The notes under the pieces are model-generated. The model did no database searches, had not been told where the DNA came from, and saw only the letters and a list, made by a program, of their open reading frames with translations. 64,000 nt of DNA, from assembly GCA_003640645.1 (NCBI GenBank), contig QGHH01000009.1, positions 94,812 through 158,811 on the forward strand, read 5' to 3'. This DNA is from Fredinandcohnia aciditolerans (GTDB taxonomy: Bacteria > Bacillota > Bacilli > Bacillales > Bacillaceae_L). This document shows positions 45,011 to 52,947 of the stretch, one piece after another; the stretch's first letter is position 1, and each line of letters begins with the position of its first letter. Made by a program: the position numbers and the translations under genes.

Positions 45011-45388
45011 ATATCGAAAATCCTCCCCTCACTCGAATTATTATACTACATTTTTTTATCTAATTCGTCAATTTTAGGGAGAATTCACTATATTTTTGCA
45101 GTTTTTTCTAAAAATTTCGTGCATTTTTAGGTATCAATTGAATTTTTTAAGCCATAAGTTGGAGAAAAAGAAAGACTGTTTTCGCAGATTTTGTTGTTTT
45201 TAACACCGTTGACCTTCACTGCAGGCGGACGCTTTCCGCGGGCGTGGCTTGAGCCTCCTCATCGCATTCGCTCCTGTATGGTCTCAAGTTTCACGATTTT
45301 CCCGCTGGAGTCGCGCCTTCCGCTTCAATCAACCTTGTTTGCATTTCTTATAAAAGCACCAATCAATTAGAAAGGAGCCAAAAGAAAA
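45011..45388. repeat. Gene-free gap with a GTTGAC…TCAAC interspersed repeat
   Basis: 45011-45180 is AT-rich mltG upstream sequence with no gene. 45208-45332 is an interspersed repeat running from GTTGACCTTCACTGCAGGCG through GGACGCTTTCCGCGGGC and CCCGCTGGAGTCGCGCCTTC to CGCTTCAATCAAC. Its ends form a short inverted repeat (GTTGA/TCAAC). From memory the same element occurs many times in Bacillus-group genomes, often with higher GC than its host, as here. Confidence 0.65.
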
Positions 45389-45411
45389 AAACAGCCCGCG
45401 GCTGTTTTTTA
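45389..45411 (-). terminator. Terminator of yrzB
   Basis: AACAGCC, loop CGC (plus strand), GGCTGTT, with T runs on both sides (TTTTTTT on the minus strand). The yrzB stop codon is in the 5' flank. Confidence 0.9.
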
Positions 45412-45696
45412 TTCTTCTCCTTCTTCATCAAGGAATGTATTTAGCATTTCTTCGACAAGGTCCCATTCTTCTTCAGTTTCGATTGGTTTTAGTTCACCAT
45501 CTTCTCCGTCTTCAGAAGGGCTAAAGCTTGATGCATGAATTTCGATATCTTCATCATCTTCATTATCATCACTAACAGGATAGTAAAGGACGTATGACTT
45601 TCCAAATTCTTCTGATTCGAATGTAAATAAAACCTCACAAAGAATTTCATTTCCTTGCTCGTCAATTACTGTTATTTGCTTTTCACCATGTTCCAT
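45409..45696 (-). CDS. yrzB: YrzB family protein (DUF1292)
   Basis: A 95-residue very acidic protein. It starts [20 protein letters not shown], continues [20 protein letters not shown] and ends with a Glu/Asp-rich tail. This matches DUF1292, usually encoded with ruvX and yrzL. The ATG at 45696 follows GAGGTGGATTAAA, 12 bases past the ruvX stop. Function unknown. Confidence 0.93.
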   Translation of the reverse strand: MEHGEKQITVIDEQGNEILCEVLFTFESEEFGKSYVLYYPVSDDNEDDEDIEIHASSFSPSEDGEDGELKPIETEEEWDLVEEMLNTFLDEEGEE

Positions 45697-45710
45697 TTTA
45701 ATCCACCTCA

Positions 45711-46127
45711 TTAATTTTTACTATCTAGATACCCCTGGAGGATCATGACTGCAGCCATTTTATCAATGACTTGCTTTCTCTTTTTTCGACTTACATCTGC
45801 TGATAATAGGACACGTTCAGCTGCTACTGTTGAGAGACGCTCGTCCCACAATACAACAGGCAAACCGAATTTCTCCTGTACCATATCCGCATAGTATTGA
45901 CTGGCTTCACCACGTGGTCCAATAGTTCCATTCATATTCTTAGGTAAACCAATCACAACAGATTCTACTTTATATTCCTTGATAATTTCACCAAGTCTTT
46001 CTAAGCCAAACTGCTGTCGTTCTTCATTTATCTTGATTGTTTCAATGCCTTGAGCAGTCCAGCCCATTTCATCACTAACGGCGACACCGACTGTTTTAGA
46101 GCCGACGTCCAAACCGAGAATCCTCAT
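45711..46127 (-). CDS. ruvX: Holliday-junction resolvase-like protein YrrK (RuvX/YqgF family)
   Basis: A YqgF-family RNase H-like nuclease thought to act on 16S rRNA 5' ends or DNA junctions. The 138 residues start [19 protein letters not shown] (first catalytic aspartate), with [18 protein letters not shown] and [14 protein letters not shown], then [17 protein letters not shown] after GTGAGGGGTAAAACGA, 5 bases past yrzL. The yrzL-ruvX-yrzB trio is conserved in Firmicutes. Confidence 0.95.
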   Translation of the reverse strand: MRILGLDVGSKTVGVAVSDEMGWTAQGIETIKINEERQQFGLERLGEIIKEYKVESVVIGLPKNMNGTIGPRGEASQYYADMVQEKFGLPVVLWDERLSTVAAERVLLSADVSRKKRKQVIDKMAAVMILQGYLDSKN

Positions 46128-46132
46128 TCGTT

Positions 46133-46399
46133 TTACCCCTCACGATGGATCTTTAAATACGACTTAACTAACTCCTCGATTATTTCATCTCGTTCAAGCT
46201 TTCGGATAATATTCCTTGCATCATTATGACGTGGAATGTATGCAGGATCTCCAGATAACAAGTATCCTACAATTTGATTAATTGGATTGTATCCTTTTTC
46301 TTGAAGAGCATCATAAACATTGAATAATACTTCATTTACATTGGTTTCAACTGGTTCCTCTGGAAAGTTGAATTTCATCGTTTTATCAAATGAGCTCAA
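46133..46399 (-). CDS. yrzL: IreB family regulatory protein YrzL (DUF965)
   Basis: An 88-residue helical protein of the IreB/UPF0297 family, a phosphorylated regulator in Enterococcus. The family's conserved segment is present: [20 protein letters not shown] followed by [20 protein letters not shown]. The TTG at 46399 with GAGGTGCAAAAC upstream gives [10 protein letters not shown], the usual N-terminus. A longer in-frame ORF to 46462 has no ribosome binding site. Confidence 0.93.
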   Translation of the reverse strand: MSSFDKTMKFNFPEEPVETNVNEVLFNVYDALQEKGYNPINQIVGYLLSGDPAYIPRHNDARNIIRKLERDEIIEELVKSYLKIHREG

Positions 46400-46502
46400 G
46401 TTTTGCACCTCACTCTTTAGATTCTGGTGTCCGCATCCGTACATGTAAATCTTACCACTCATTGTACACTAATCACAACTAAATAGAAACAAGAAGTGAC
46501 AT

Positions 46503-46536
46503 TTTGTATCATACTTTTGAGACAGTATGATACAAA
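46503..46536 (-). terminator. Perfect 12-bp hairpin after alaS
   Basis: TTTGTATCATAC pairs with GTATGATACAAA around a 10-base loop, 11 bases beyond the alaS stop. Only AAATG follows on the minus strand, so as a terminator it is unconventional; it may define the alaS 3' end or the start of the yrzL unit. Confidence 0.5.
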
Positions 46537-46546
46537 TTCACTTATT

Positions 46547-49180
46547 TTAGATACTTTTTACCCATTCTTCTACAAATCGTAGTGCGGATTCAAGTTGTTC
46601 TGGATTTTTACCACCCGCTTGCGCCATATCAGGTCGGCCACCACCGCCACCACCACAACGAGTTGCTACTTCCTTAATTAATTTTCCGGCATGGAAACCT
46701 TTTTCAATTAAGTCTTTTGTTACACCAGCCGTTAAGTTTACCTTGTCTTCGTTAATAGATCCTAAGACAATTACTGCTGAGCCAAGCTTTTGCTTTAAGT
46801 CATCGACCATTGCACGAAGATTATTCATATCCTGGGCATTTACCTTACTATATAAAACAGTTGCGCCATTAATTTCTTTTGCTTTTTCAACAAGGCTTCT
46901 AGCTTCTATATTGCCAAGTTTTGCTGAAAGTGATTCATTTTCACGATGCAAATTGCGAATTTCATGTTGTAATGCTTCAATACGACTTGGAACTTCTGCA
47001 GGCTTTGTTTTTAATAGGCTAGCAACTTCCTGTAGCATTTTTACTTGGTCATTGATTACATGATATGCCGCTTCACCAGTTACAGCTTCAATACGGCGTG
47101 TACCTGCGCCTATTCCGGACTCAGAAACGATTTTGAATAACCCGATAGTTGATGTATTTGGTACATGACATCCACCACAAAGCTCTAAACTATAGTCACC
47201 AACTTGAACAACACGAACGATGTTTCCATATTTTTCACCGAAAAGGGCCATTGCTCCCATTTCTTTTGCCTCAGCTAGAGATTTATAGTCAATATTAACC
47301 GGGATGCTGCTCCACACTTTTTCATTCACAATCGCTTCAATTTGCTCAATCTCGTCTTGCTTAATTTGACCAAAATGAGAGAAGTCAAAACGTAAACGAT
47401 TTGATGTCACAAGTGAACCCGCTTGGTTTACGTGCGCACCGAGCACATCTTTTAATGCTTGATGTAACAGGTGAGTTGCTGTGTGGTTTTTAATAACACC
47501 AGAACGATTCTCTTGGTCAACCTTCGAATGAAGCTTTTCACCTTTTGTTAAACTTCCTTTTTCAACAACTACCCGATGAAGGTTTTGTCCATTAGGCGCT
47601 TTTTGAACGTCTTTTACAACTAGTTTTGTATTTTCGTTTTCAATTGTACCTTCATCCGCAATTTGTCCACCACTCTCAGCGTAAAAAGGCGTTTGGTCTA
47701 AGATAAGTTGAATTTCGTCACCTTCATTTGCCATCTCCACCATTTCTCCGTCTTTTACGATGACAAGAACGGTTGATTCAGTTTCAAGTTCATCATACCC
47801 AACAAATGTGCTTTCAACTTTAATTTCACCAAGAACCCCGCTTTGGACCTGCATGGAATCAACATCTTGACGAGCAGATCTTGCTCGTTCACGTTGACTT
47901 TCCATTTCACGCTCAAATCCGTCGTGGTCGACTTTCATACCTTCTTCTTCAGCGTATTCCTCAGTTAATTCAACAGGGAAACCATACGTATCATATAAAC
48001 GGAAGACATCTGCACCTGAAATAATGTTACTGCCTTTTGCTTTTTCCTTTTGAATAACAGTTGATAGTATTGCTAGTCCATCATGTAAAGTTTCGTGGAA
48101 GCGTTCTTCTTCTGTTTTCACGACTTTCTGAATAAATTCAGTCTTCTCTTTAACTTCCGGATAAAAATCAACCATAATCTCCCCAACAACTGGAACAAGT
48201 TCATACATGAACGGACGGTTGATGGATATTTGTTTTGCATAACGTACAGCGCGTCTTAATAGGCGTCTGATTACATAACCACGACCCTCATTGGAAGGAA
48301 GCGCCCCATCACCTACTGCAAATGTAACTGTACGGATGTGGTCAGCAATAACTTTAAATGCTTCATCCTTTTCTTTTGATTGACGATATTTTTCACCTGA
48401 AATGGATTCAGTTGCCTCTATAATCGGCATAAATAGATCTGTGTCAAAGTTCGTAGGCACGTTTTGAATAACAGAGCACATTCTTTCAAGACCCATTCCT
48501 GTATCAATATTCTTTTTTGGTAGTGGTGTATAAGAACCATCTGGATTATGGTTAAATTGTGAAAACACAAGGTTCCAGATTTCTAAATACCGTTCATTTT
48601 CTCCACCTGGATATAATTCTGGATCATTCGGGTCGTTTCCAAATTCTTCGCCTCTATCAAAGAAGATTTCTGTATTTGGACCACTTGGACCTTCACCGAT
48701 GTCCCAGAAGTTTCCTTCAAGACGAATGATGCGATCCTCAGGAATTCCAATCTTTTTATTCCAAAGCTCAAATGCTTCATCATCCTCAGGATGAATCGTA
48801 ACAGAAAGCTTCTCTGGGTCAAAACCAATCCAGTCTTTGCTTGTTAAAAATTCCCACGCCCATTCAATTGCTTCCTCTTTGAAATAATCACCAATGGAAA
48901 AATTCCCTAGCATTTCAAAGAAAGTATGGTGGCGTGCTGTTTTTCCAACATTTTCAATGTCATTTGTACGAATCGATTTTTGTGCATTACAAATTCTTGG
49001 ATTTTGAGGGATTACACGTCCATCAAAATATTTTTTTAATGTCGCAACACCACTATTGATCCATAGTAAGGACGGATCTTCATGTGGAACTAAAGAAGCA
49101 CTTGGTTCTATTGCATGCCCCTTTGATTGGAAAAAATCCAAAAACATTTGGCGAACTTGAGCTGATGTTAACTGTTTCAT
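46547..49180 (-). CDS. alaS: Alanyl-tRNA synthetase
   Basis: AlaRS of 877 residues. It starts [23 protein letters not shown]. Class II catalytic core motifs include [20 protein letters not shown] and [18 protein letters not shown]. The editing domain carries [12 protein letters not shown] and [11 protein letters not shown] with zinc-type histidines and cysteines. A glycine-rich C-Ala end ([15 protein letters not shown]) closes the protein. ATG after TTGGAGGTAATGAA. Expression should be controlled by the T-box leader upstream. Confidence 0.98.
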   Translation of the reverse strand: MKQLTSAQVRQMFLDFFQSKGHAIEPSASLVPHEDPSLLWINSGVATLKKYFDGRVIPQNPRICNAQKSIRTNDIENVGKTARHHTFFEMLGNFSIGDYFKEEAIEWAWEFLTSKDWIGFDPEKLSVTIHPEDDEAFELWNKKIGIPEDRIIRLEGNFWDIGEGPSGPNTEIFFDRGEEFGNDPNDPELYPGGENERYLEIWNLVFSQFNHNPDGSYTPLPKKNIDTGMGLERMCSVIQNVPTNFDTDLFMPIIEATESISGEKYRQSKEKDEAFKVIADHIRTVTFAVGDGALPSNEGRGYVIRRLLRRAVRYAKQISINRPFMYELVPVVGEIMVDFYPEVKEKTEFIQKVVKTEEERFHETLHDGLAILSTVIQKEKAKGSNIISGADVFRLYDTYGFPVELTEEYAEEEGMKVDHDGFEREMESQRERARSARQDVDSMQVQSGVLGEIKVESTFVGYDELETESTVLVIVKDGEMVEMANEGDEIQLILDQTPFYAESGGQIADEGTIENENTKLVVKDVQKAPNGQNLHRVVVEKGSLTKGEKLHSKVDQENRSGVIKNHTATHLLHQALKDVLGAHVNQAGSLVTSNRLRFDFSHFGQIKQDEIEQIEAIVNEKVWSSIPVNIDYKSLAEAKEMGAMALFGEKYGNIVRVVQVGDYSLELCGGCHVPNTSTIGLFKIVSESGIGAGTRRIEAVTGEAAYHVINDQVKMLQEVASLLKTKPAEVPSRIEALQHEIRNLHRENESLSAKLGNIEARSLVEKAKEINGATVLYSKVNAQDMNNLRAMVDDLKQKLGSAVIVLGSINEDKVNLTAGVTKDLIEKGFHAGKLIKEVATRCGGGGGGRPDMAQAGGKNPEQLESALRFVEEWVKSI

Positions 49181-49214
49181 TTCATTACCTCCAATTACAT
49201 TTTAGACATAAAAA

Positions 49215-49480
49215 AATACTCTAATCCCCTAAAAAACAGGGACGAGAGTATGCTCGCGGTACCACCCTGATTATGGACACAAAGAAATAGTGCCCATCAC
49301 CTTCGTATATTGATAACGGTATTCACCGGTAGGTTTACCTACACTCAGGAGTAGCTTTCTGTTACCCTTCATCCGAAATTTCTCTCAGCCATGGAAATTT
49401 CTCTCTGGTTTGATGGTACTGTAACATACTTATTCCTTCATAGTTTTCACTGATTGTGATTAAATTGTTACATTATGTAT
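49215..49480 (-). promoter_or_regulatory. T-box riboswitch (alanine) upstream of alaS
   Basis: The minus strand carries the T-box motif AGGGTGGTACCGCG at 49255-49268. A terminator (ATACTCT … AGAGTAT, TTTTTTT) lies at about 49208-49250. Stem I contains AAGTATGTTAC pairing to GTAACAGAAA; the specifier bases GCT (Ala codon) are at 49353-49355 within GAAAGCTAC. Uncharged alanyl-tRNA would pair with GCU and the T-box to prevent termination. Class and amino acid are consistent with the downstream gene. Confidence 0.93.
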
Positions 49481-49496
49481 TACCTAGTTCTTGTCA

Positions 49497-49525
49497 ATTA
49501 TATTCAAGTCAAAAATGTTTGTCAA
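49497..49525 (-). promoter_or_regulatory. Consensus sigma-A promoter of alaS
   Basis: TTGACA (49520-49525) and TATAAT (49497-49502) on the minus strand, spaced by exactly 17 bases: both perfect. Transcription would begin just before the T-box leader. Confidence 0.95.
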
Positions 49526-49542
49526 CGTCGGCGTTCATTGTG

Positions 49543-50616
49543 TTAATGTTCCTTTCTAGCAACTGTAAAATGCTGTTTCGCGTGAACAATAAACACCTTT
49601 AATATGGCTACAACCGGAACAGCAACAATCAGCCCTACAACTCCACCAACTTCTCCACCTACTAATAACGCCGCTATTATCACAATCGGATGTAATCGTA
49701 AGCTTTTCCCGACAATTATTGGTGAAAGCAGGTTTCCTTCGATAAACTGAAGGCCAAACACAACAAGAACCACGATGATTAGCATTTTGATTGAAATGGT
49801 TGCAGCTATAATAGCGGCAGGAATTGCACCAATGATCGGACCAAAGTATGGGATGATATTCGTAATACCAACAATACTTCCAAATAATAAGGGATATTTC
49901 ATACCGGAAATCCAAAATGCCACTGAAGCTGTTGTTCCAACAAGCAAACAAACAATCAACTGCCCTCTGATATAATTCCCCAACGACTCATCAACATCTC
50001 GAAAAAAAAGCTGACCTGCTCTTCTAAGTTTTCGAGGCGTTATATACCAAAGTGCTTTCATCATTTGGTCGTGGTCTTTTAACAAATAAAAAACAATGAA
50101 TGGAATGATAGCAATAATGAAAATGGAATTAAACAATGCTTTCAAAAATTCAATTGTTCTTGAAAGCAGAAAATCCACATAATTTTCTAGCGAATTAAGC
50201 AAATCATCAAGCTGTGCGTGAACAAAAGCAGGAAGCTGTGAACTTCCTGATTCAATTTCTCTTAACCAGACCCTGTAGGTCTTACTGAATTCCGGAAAGC
50301 TCTCAGCAAGATCCTTGAGCTGTGCAAGAATCACCGGTATTCCTTTGTATATACCAAAACCAACCCCACCGAAAAAAAACAAATATATCAGTAAGATTGC
50401 AAGCGATCTCGGTACTCCACGATTGCTGATTTTTTCGATGATCGGATGTAGTAAATAAGCGATAAAAATAGAAAAAACGAAAGGAACCAGAAATGTTTTT
50501 AAGAGTAACAAAACCGGGAGCCAAACTGGTGCCAATTTCAAAAAAATGTAGATAGTCAAAAATGCTAGTAATAATAGTGATATTCTGAAGATCCATTTGA
50601 TTCTATTTTCACTCAT
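49543..50616 (-). CDS. yrrI: AI-2E family transporter YrrI
   Basis: A PerM/AI-2E-type permease of 357 residues with about seven to eight transmembrane helices (ISLLLLAFLTIYIFLKLAP, FLVPFVFSIFIAYLLHPII, FNSIFIIAIIPFIVFYLLKD and others). The conserved stretch GITNIIPYFGPIIGAIPAAI and the LSPIIVGKSLRLHP signature are present. The ATG at 50616, 8 bases after GGGAG, is preferred over one three codons upstream. Substrate unknown; homologues include sodium/proton antiporters. Confidence 0.93.
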   Translation of the reverse strand: MSENRIKWIFRISLLLLAFLTIYIFLKLAPVWLPVLLLLKTFLVPFVFSIFIAYLLHPIIEKISNRGVPRSLAILLIYLFFFGGVGFGIYKGIPVILAQLKDLAESFPEFSKTYRVWLREIESGSSQLPAFVHAQLDDLLNSLENYVDFLLSRTIEFLKALFNSIFIIAIIPFIVFYLLKDHDQMMKALWYITPRKLRRAGQLFFRDVDESLGNYIRGQLIVCLLVGTTASVAFWISGMKYPLLFGSIVGITNIIPYFGPIIGAIPAAIIAATISIKMLIIVVLVVFGLQFIEGNLLSPIIVGKSLRLHPIVIIAALLVGGEVGGVVGLIVAVPVVAILKVFIVHAKQHFTVARKEH

Positions 50617-50740
50617 TTCATCCACTCCCTTGTTAGTAGTTTTTGGAGTCTATGATGTTTTATACGGGTCGTGCTCATTACCTAAAATATTGTTAAAAGA
50701 AAGATTATTTTGTAAAATATAGCTGAAAGGATGTGGTAAA

Positions 50741-51676
50741 TTGGTTATAGTTATTAAACCACGTGGTGAAAACATTGAACTAGAGTTACTTCGCTCTTTA
50801 CGAGTCCACAAAAAATTAGAGGAAGAAGACGAAAACAACTATGTATCCCTCGAAAAAGGCTGGGCAGGTGAAAAACAGTTTGACCAATTGCTTTTAGGCC
50901 TCACAAATGAATGCCTCATATTAAACGACCTTCTCCTGAAAGTGAACAACACCCTCTTCCAAATTGATTCCCTGCTTATCACACAAAAGAAAATATTCAT
51001 CTTTGAGGTAAAGAACTACGAAGGAGACTATTACATCAAAGATGGACGCTTGCACATTATTAATGGAAAAGAAATCAAAAACCCACTCATCCAAATCTCC
51101 CGTAGTGAATCATTATTTCGGCAACTCCTCCAAGAATTGAAGTTTAATGTCCCCGTTGTATCTCATGTCATTTTTATCAGCCCAGAGTTTTATTTATATG
51201 AGGCACCGGTAAATGGCCCTTATGTATTCCATGCGCAACTTGGTCGATTTTTGAAAAAACTAGATGCGGGTGCAGCTTCTCGGGTTTCCGATGGTCAAAT
51301 TGAATTAGCACATAAATTGGCTTCTTTGCATATAACGAAAAATCCCTATTCACGCCTGCCAGATTATACATACGAGGAGTTGGAGAAGGGGATTGTTTGT
51401 AAGTGTGGGTGCTCGTTTATGGAGGTTGAAAATAAAAATGATCTTATTTGTCCAAGTTGCGGCGAATTGGAAAATAAGGAATCAGCTGTATTACGTGCTA
51501 TTAGAGAATTCAATTTACTTTTTCCAGATAGGAAGATTACGACGAAAGGTACTATGGAGTGGTGTGGGGTAATTTCAAAAAAAAGAGTGAGGAAAATATT
51601 ATTAACAAACTTTGATCTCGTTAAAAAGGCGAAAGCATCTTATTACGTTCCTAAGAATGAAAAAGAGAAGAACTAA
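50741..51676 (+). CDS. NERD domain-containing protein (nuclease-related)
   Basis: A 311-residue protein with an N-terminal NERD domain: GWAGEKQFDQLLLGL near residue 40, DSLLITQKKIFIFEVKNYEG with the putative catalytic D…E.K pattern, then QISRSESLFRQLLQ. The C-terminal part has a zinc-ribbon-like CKCGCSFMEVENKNDLICPSCG. TTG start after GAAAGGATGTGGTAAA. It is a plus-strand gene set in a minus-strand core cluster between yrrI and yrzQ and followed by a tandem repeat, so it looks like a later insertion. Function uncertain. Confidence 0.88.
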   Translation: MVIVIKPRGENIELELLRSLRVHKKLEEEDENNYVSLEKGWAGEKQFDQLLLGLTNECLILNDLLLKVNNTLFQIDSLLITQKKIFIFEVKNYEGDYYIKDGRLHIINGKEIKNPLIQISRSESLFRQLLQELKFNVPVVSHVIFISPEFYLYEAPVNGPYVFHAQLGRFLKKLDAGAASRVSDGQIELAHKLASLHITKNPYSRLPDYTYEELEKGIVCKCGCSFMEVENKNDLICPSCGELENKESAVLRAIREFNLLFPDRKITTKGTMEWCGVISKKRVRKILLTNFDLVKKAKASYYVPKNEKEKN

Positions 51677-51729
51677 GGATTGCAATCTTTATTGTTATAC
51701 TAAACAACCGGGATATGATCGAATGCTTG

Positions 51730-51937
51730 CGTTCCCCTTCTTTTCATTTCTTTTAGAGATCGGGCACGATTCGGCCGCTTACGTTCCCCTTCTTTTCATT
51801 TCTTTTAGAGATCGGGCACGATTCGGCCGCTTACGTTCCCCTTCTTCTCATTTCGTTTAGCGATCGGGTACGATTCGGCAGCTTATGTTCCCCTTCTTCT
51901 CATTTCTTTTAGCGATCGGGTACGATTCGAGTGCTTG
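51730..51937. repeat. Tandem array of four 52-bp hairpin units
   Basis: Units start at 51730, 51782, 51834 and 51886, exactly 52 bases apart, with a diverged fifth fragment and half unit before. Each unit contains CGTTCCCC, TTCTTTTCATTTCTTTTAG, then GATCGGGCACGATTCGGC. Across the unit boundary GGGCACG pairs with CGTTCCC with one mismatch around a GC-rich loop, followed by a pyrimidine tract. This is the same architecture as the 53-bp array at 7036-7850. No gene lies here. Confidence 0.93.
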
Positions 51938-51962
51938 GCACGATTGGAAGAAATCCAATACT

Positions 51963-51990
51963 AAAAAACCCCACATCCGTGGGGTTTTCA
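51963..51990 (-). terminator. Bidirectional terminator between the repeat array and yrzQ
   Basis: AAAACCCCAC with GTGGGGTTTT around loop ATCC. On the minus strand a run of TTTTTT follows, ending yrzQ; on the plus strand TTTTC follows. Confidence 0.9.
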
Positions 51991-51991
51991 T

Positions 51992-52123
51992 TTAAAACAT
52001 TTTCGTAATGCGTTTGCGCATTTTTTTCATGTTGCGGGCAGACATTACATCTGTTCTTTGCATAATTCCGTATGCCGCAGCACCTAGACCTATAGTGATT
52101 AGAGAAGTCATTGTTTTGTTCAT
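51992..52123 (-). CDS. yrzQ: YrzQ family small protein (DUF3918)
   Basis: A 43-residue protein MNKTMTSLITIGLGAAAYGI with a basic tail (KKMRKRITKMF). It matches recalled YrzQ, encoded beside yrzR and yrrI in B. subtilis. A short hydrophobic segment suggests membrane association. ATG after AAGGAGTGAAGAGGAT. Function unknown. Confidence 0.85.
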   Translation of the reverse strand: MNKTMTSLITIGLGAAAYGIMQRTDVMSARNMKKMRKRITKMF

Positions 52124-52147
52124 ATCCTCTTCACTCCTTGTTTAGGA

Positions 52148-52336
52148 TTACATACTGATCCTTCTGTCGTCCTCAGCAAACAGATCATCCAACGAACTGA
52201 GTGTGCCATCTTCCTCTACCTGATGTGTGAATATTTGTCCTTTGTTAACGGATAGTTCGATAAAACATCCCCAGCAGTAATATTGGTTGACACCAATTTT
52301 ACCGATATCTTTACTTTTACAGTTTGGGCACTTCAC
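52148..52336 (-). CDS. yrzR: YrzR-like small zinc-ribbon protein
   Basis: A 62-residue protein with CPNCKSKDIGKIGVNQYYCW and GCFIE, forming a four-cysteine zinc ribbon, then an acidic end (EEDGTLSSLDDLF). GTG start at 52336 with GAGGTG six bases upstream gives VKCPNC. It lies between yrrD and yrzQ as in B. subtilis. Role unknown. Confidence 0.85.
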   Translation of the reverse strand: MKCPNCKSKDIGKIGVNQYYCWGCFIELSVNKGQIFTHQVEEDGTLSSLDDLFAEDDRRISM

Positions 52337-52362
52337 AGGGTACACCTCACATCATGGAATTC

Positions 52363-52842
52363 CTAATTTATAGATACGACGATGACATCTTCACCGATTT
52401 TTAAAGGCTCGTTGGTTTTGATTACCTTTTTTCCTTCTGTTATATCAGCAAAAAAGCCATCCGTTACTTCATACCCTATAATAGTGCCCACTTCTTCTGT
52501 AAAATATACATCTTCAAGTAAGCCTAATTTTTGACCTTCAGAGGACAAAAGCGGCTTTCGGAATAATCCATGATGGGTGTGTAAAAAATATGTGGGTGTA
52601 TCGGCTTCATTGTCAAGTAGCTCCAAAAGCGACCTGTCCGAAACCATGACACCATCATCTCCAATGGAGGAGATACTTTCGATAGGGACTACTCGATCTC
52701 GTTCAAAAAGTCCTTTCCCTTTCAAGATCAGGGCATTCACCTTGCCATCCGATGTGATACAAAGATCTGAAACTCGGCCGAGCTCTTCGGCAGACTTTTC
52801 ATCATAGACCGGTAAATCCTTGAGTAGTGAGAACGTCCGCAA
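52363..52842 (-). CDS. yrrD: PRC-barrel domain protein YrrD
   Basis: A 159-residue protein with two PRC-barrel-like halves (LPVYDEKSAEELGRVSDLCI and KPLLSSEGQKLGLLEDVYF). Such barrels occur in RNA-processing and photosynthetic proteins and in sporulation proteins of the YlmC type. TTG start after GGAGAGGTGGCGATTATCT. Position before yrzR matches B. subtilis. Function unknown. Confidence 0.88.
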   Translation of the reverse strand: MRTFSLLKDLPVYDEKSAEELGRVSDLCITSDGKVNALILKGKGLFERDRVVPIESISSIGDDGVMVSDRSLLELLDNEADTPTYFLHTHHGLFRKPLLSSEGQKLGLLEDVYFTEEVGTIIGYEVTDGFFADITEGKKVIKTNEPLKIGEDVIVVSIN

Positions 52843-52919
52843 AGATAATCGCCACCTCTCCGAACATTACTTATCATTCACTTTCAGATAAGGTGTCATA
52901 CTGTACAAGAGTTTCCAAA

Positions 52920-52947
52920 AGAAAAAAGCTGGTATCCCCAGCTTTTA
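52920..52947 (-). terminator. Terminator after recD2
   Basis: AAAAGCTGG with CCAGCTTTT around a five-base loop; on the minus strand TTTTTTC continues. Confidence 0.88.
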
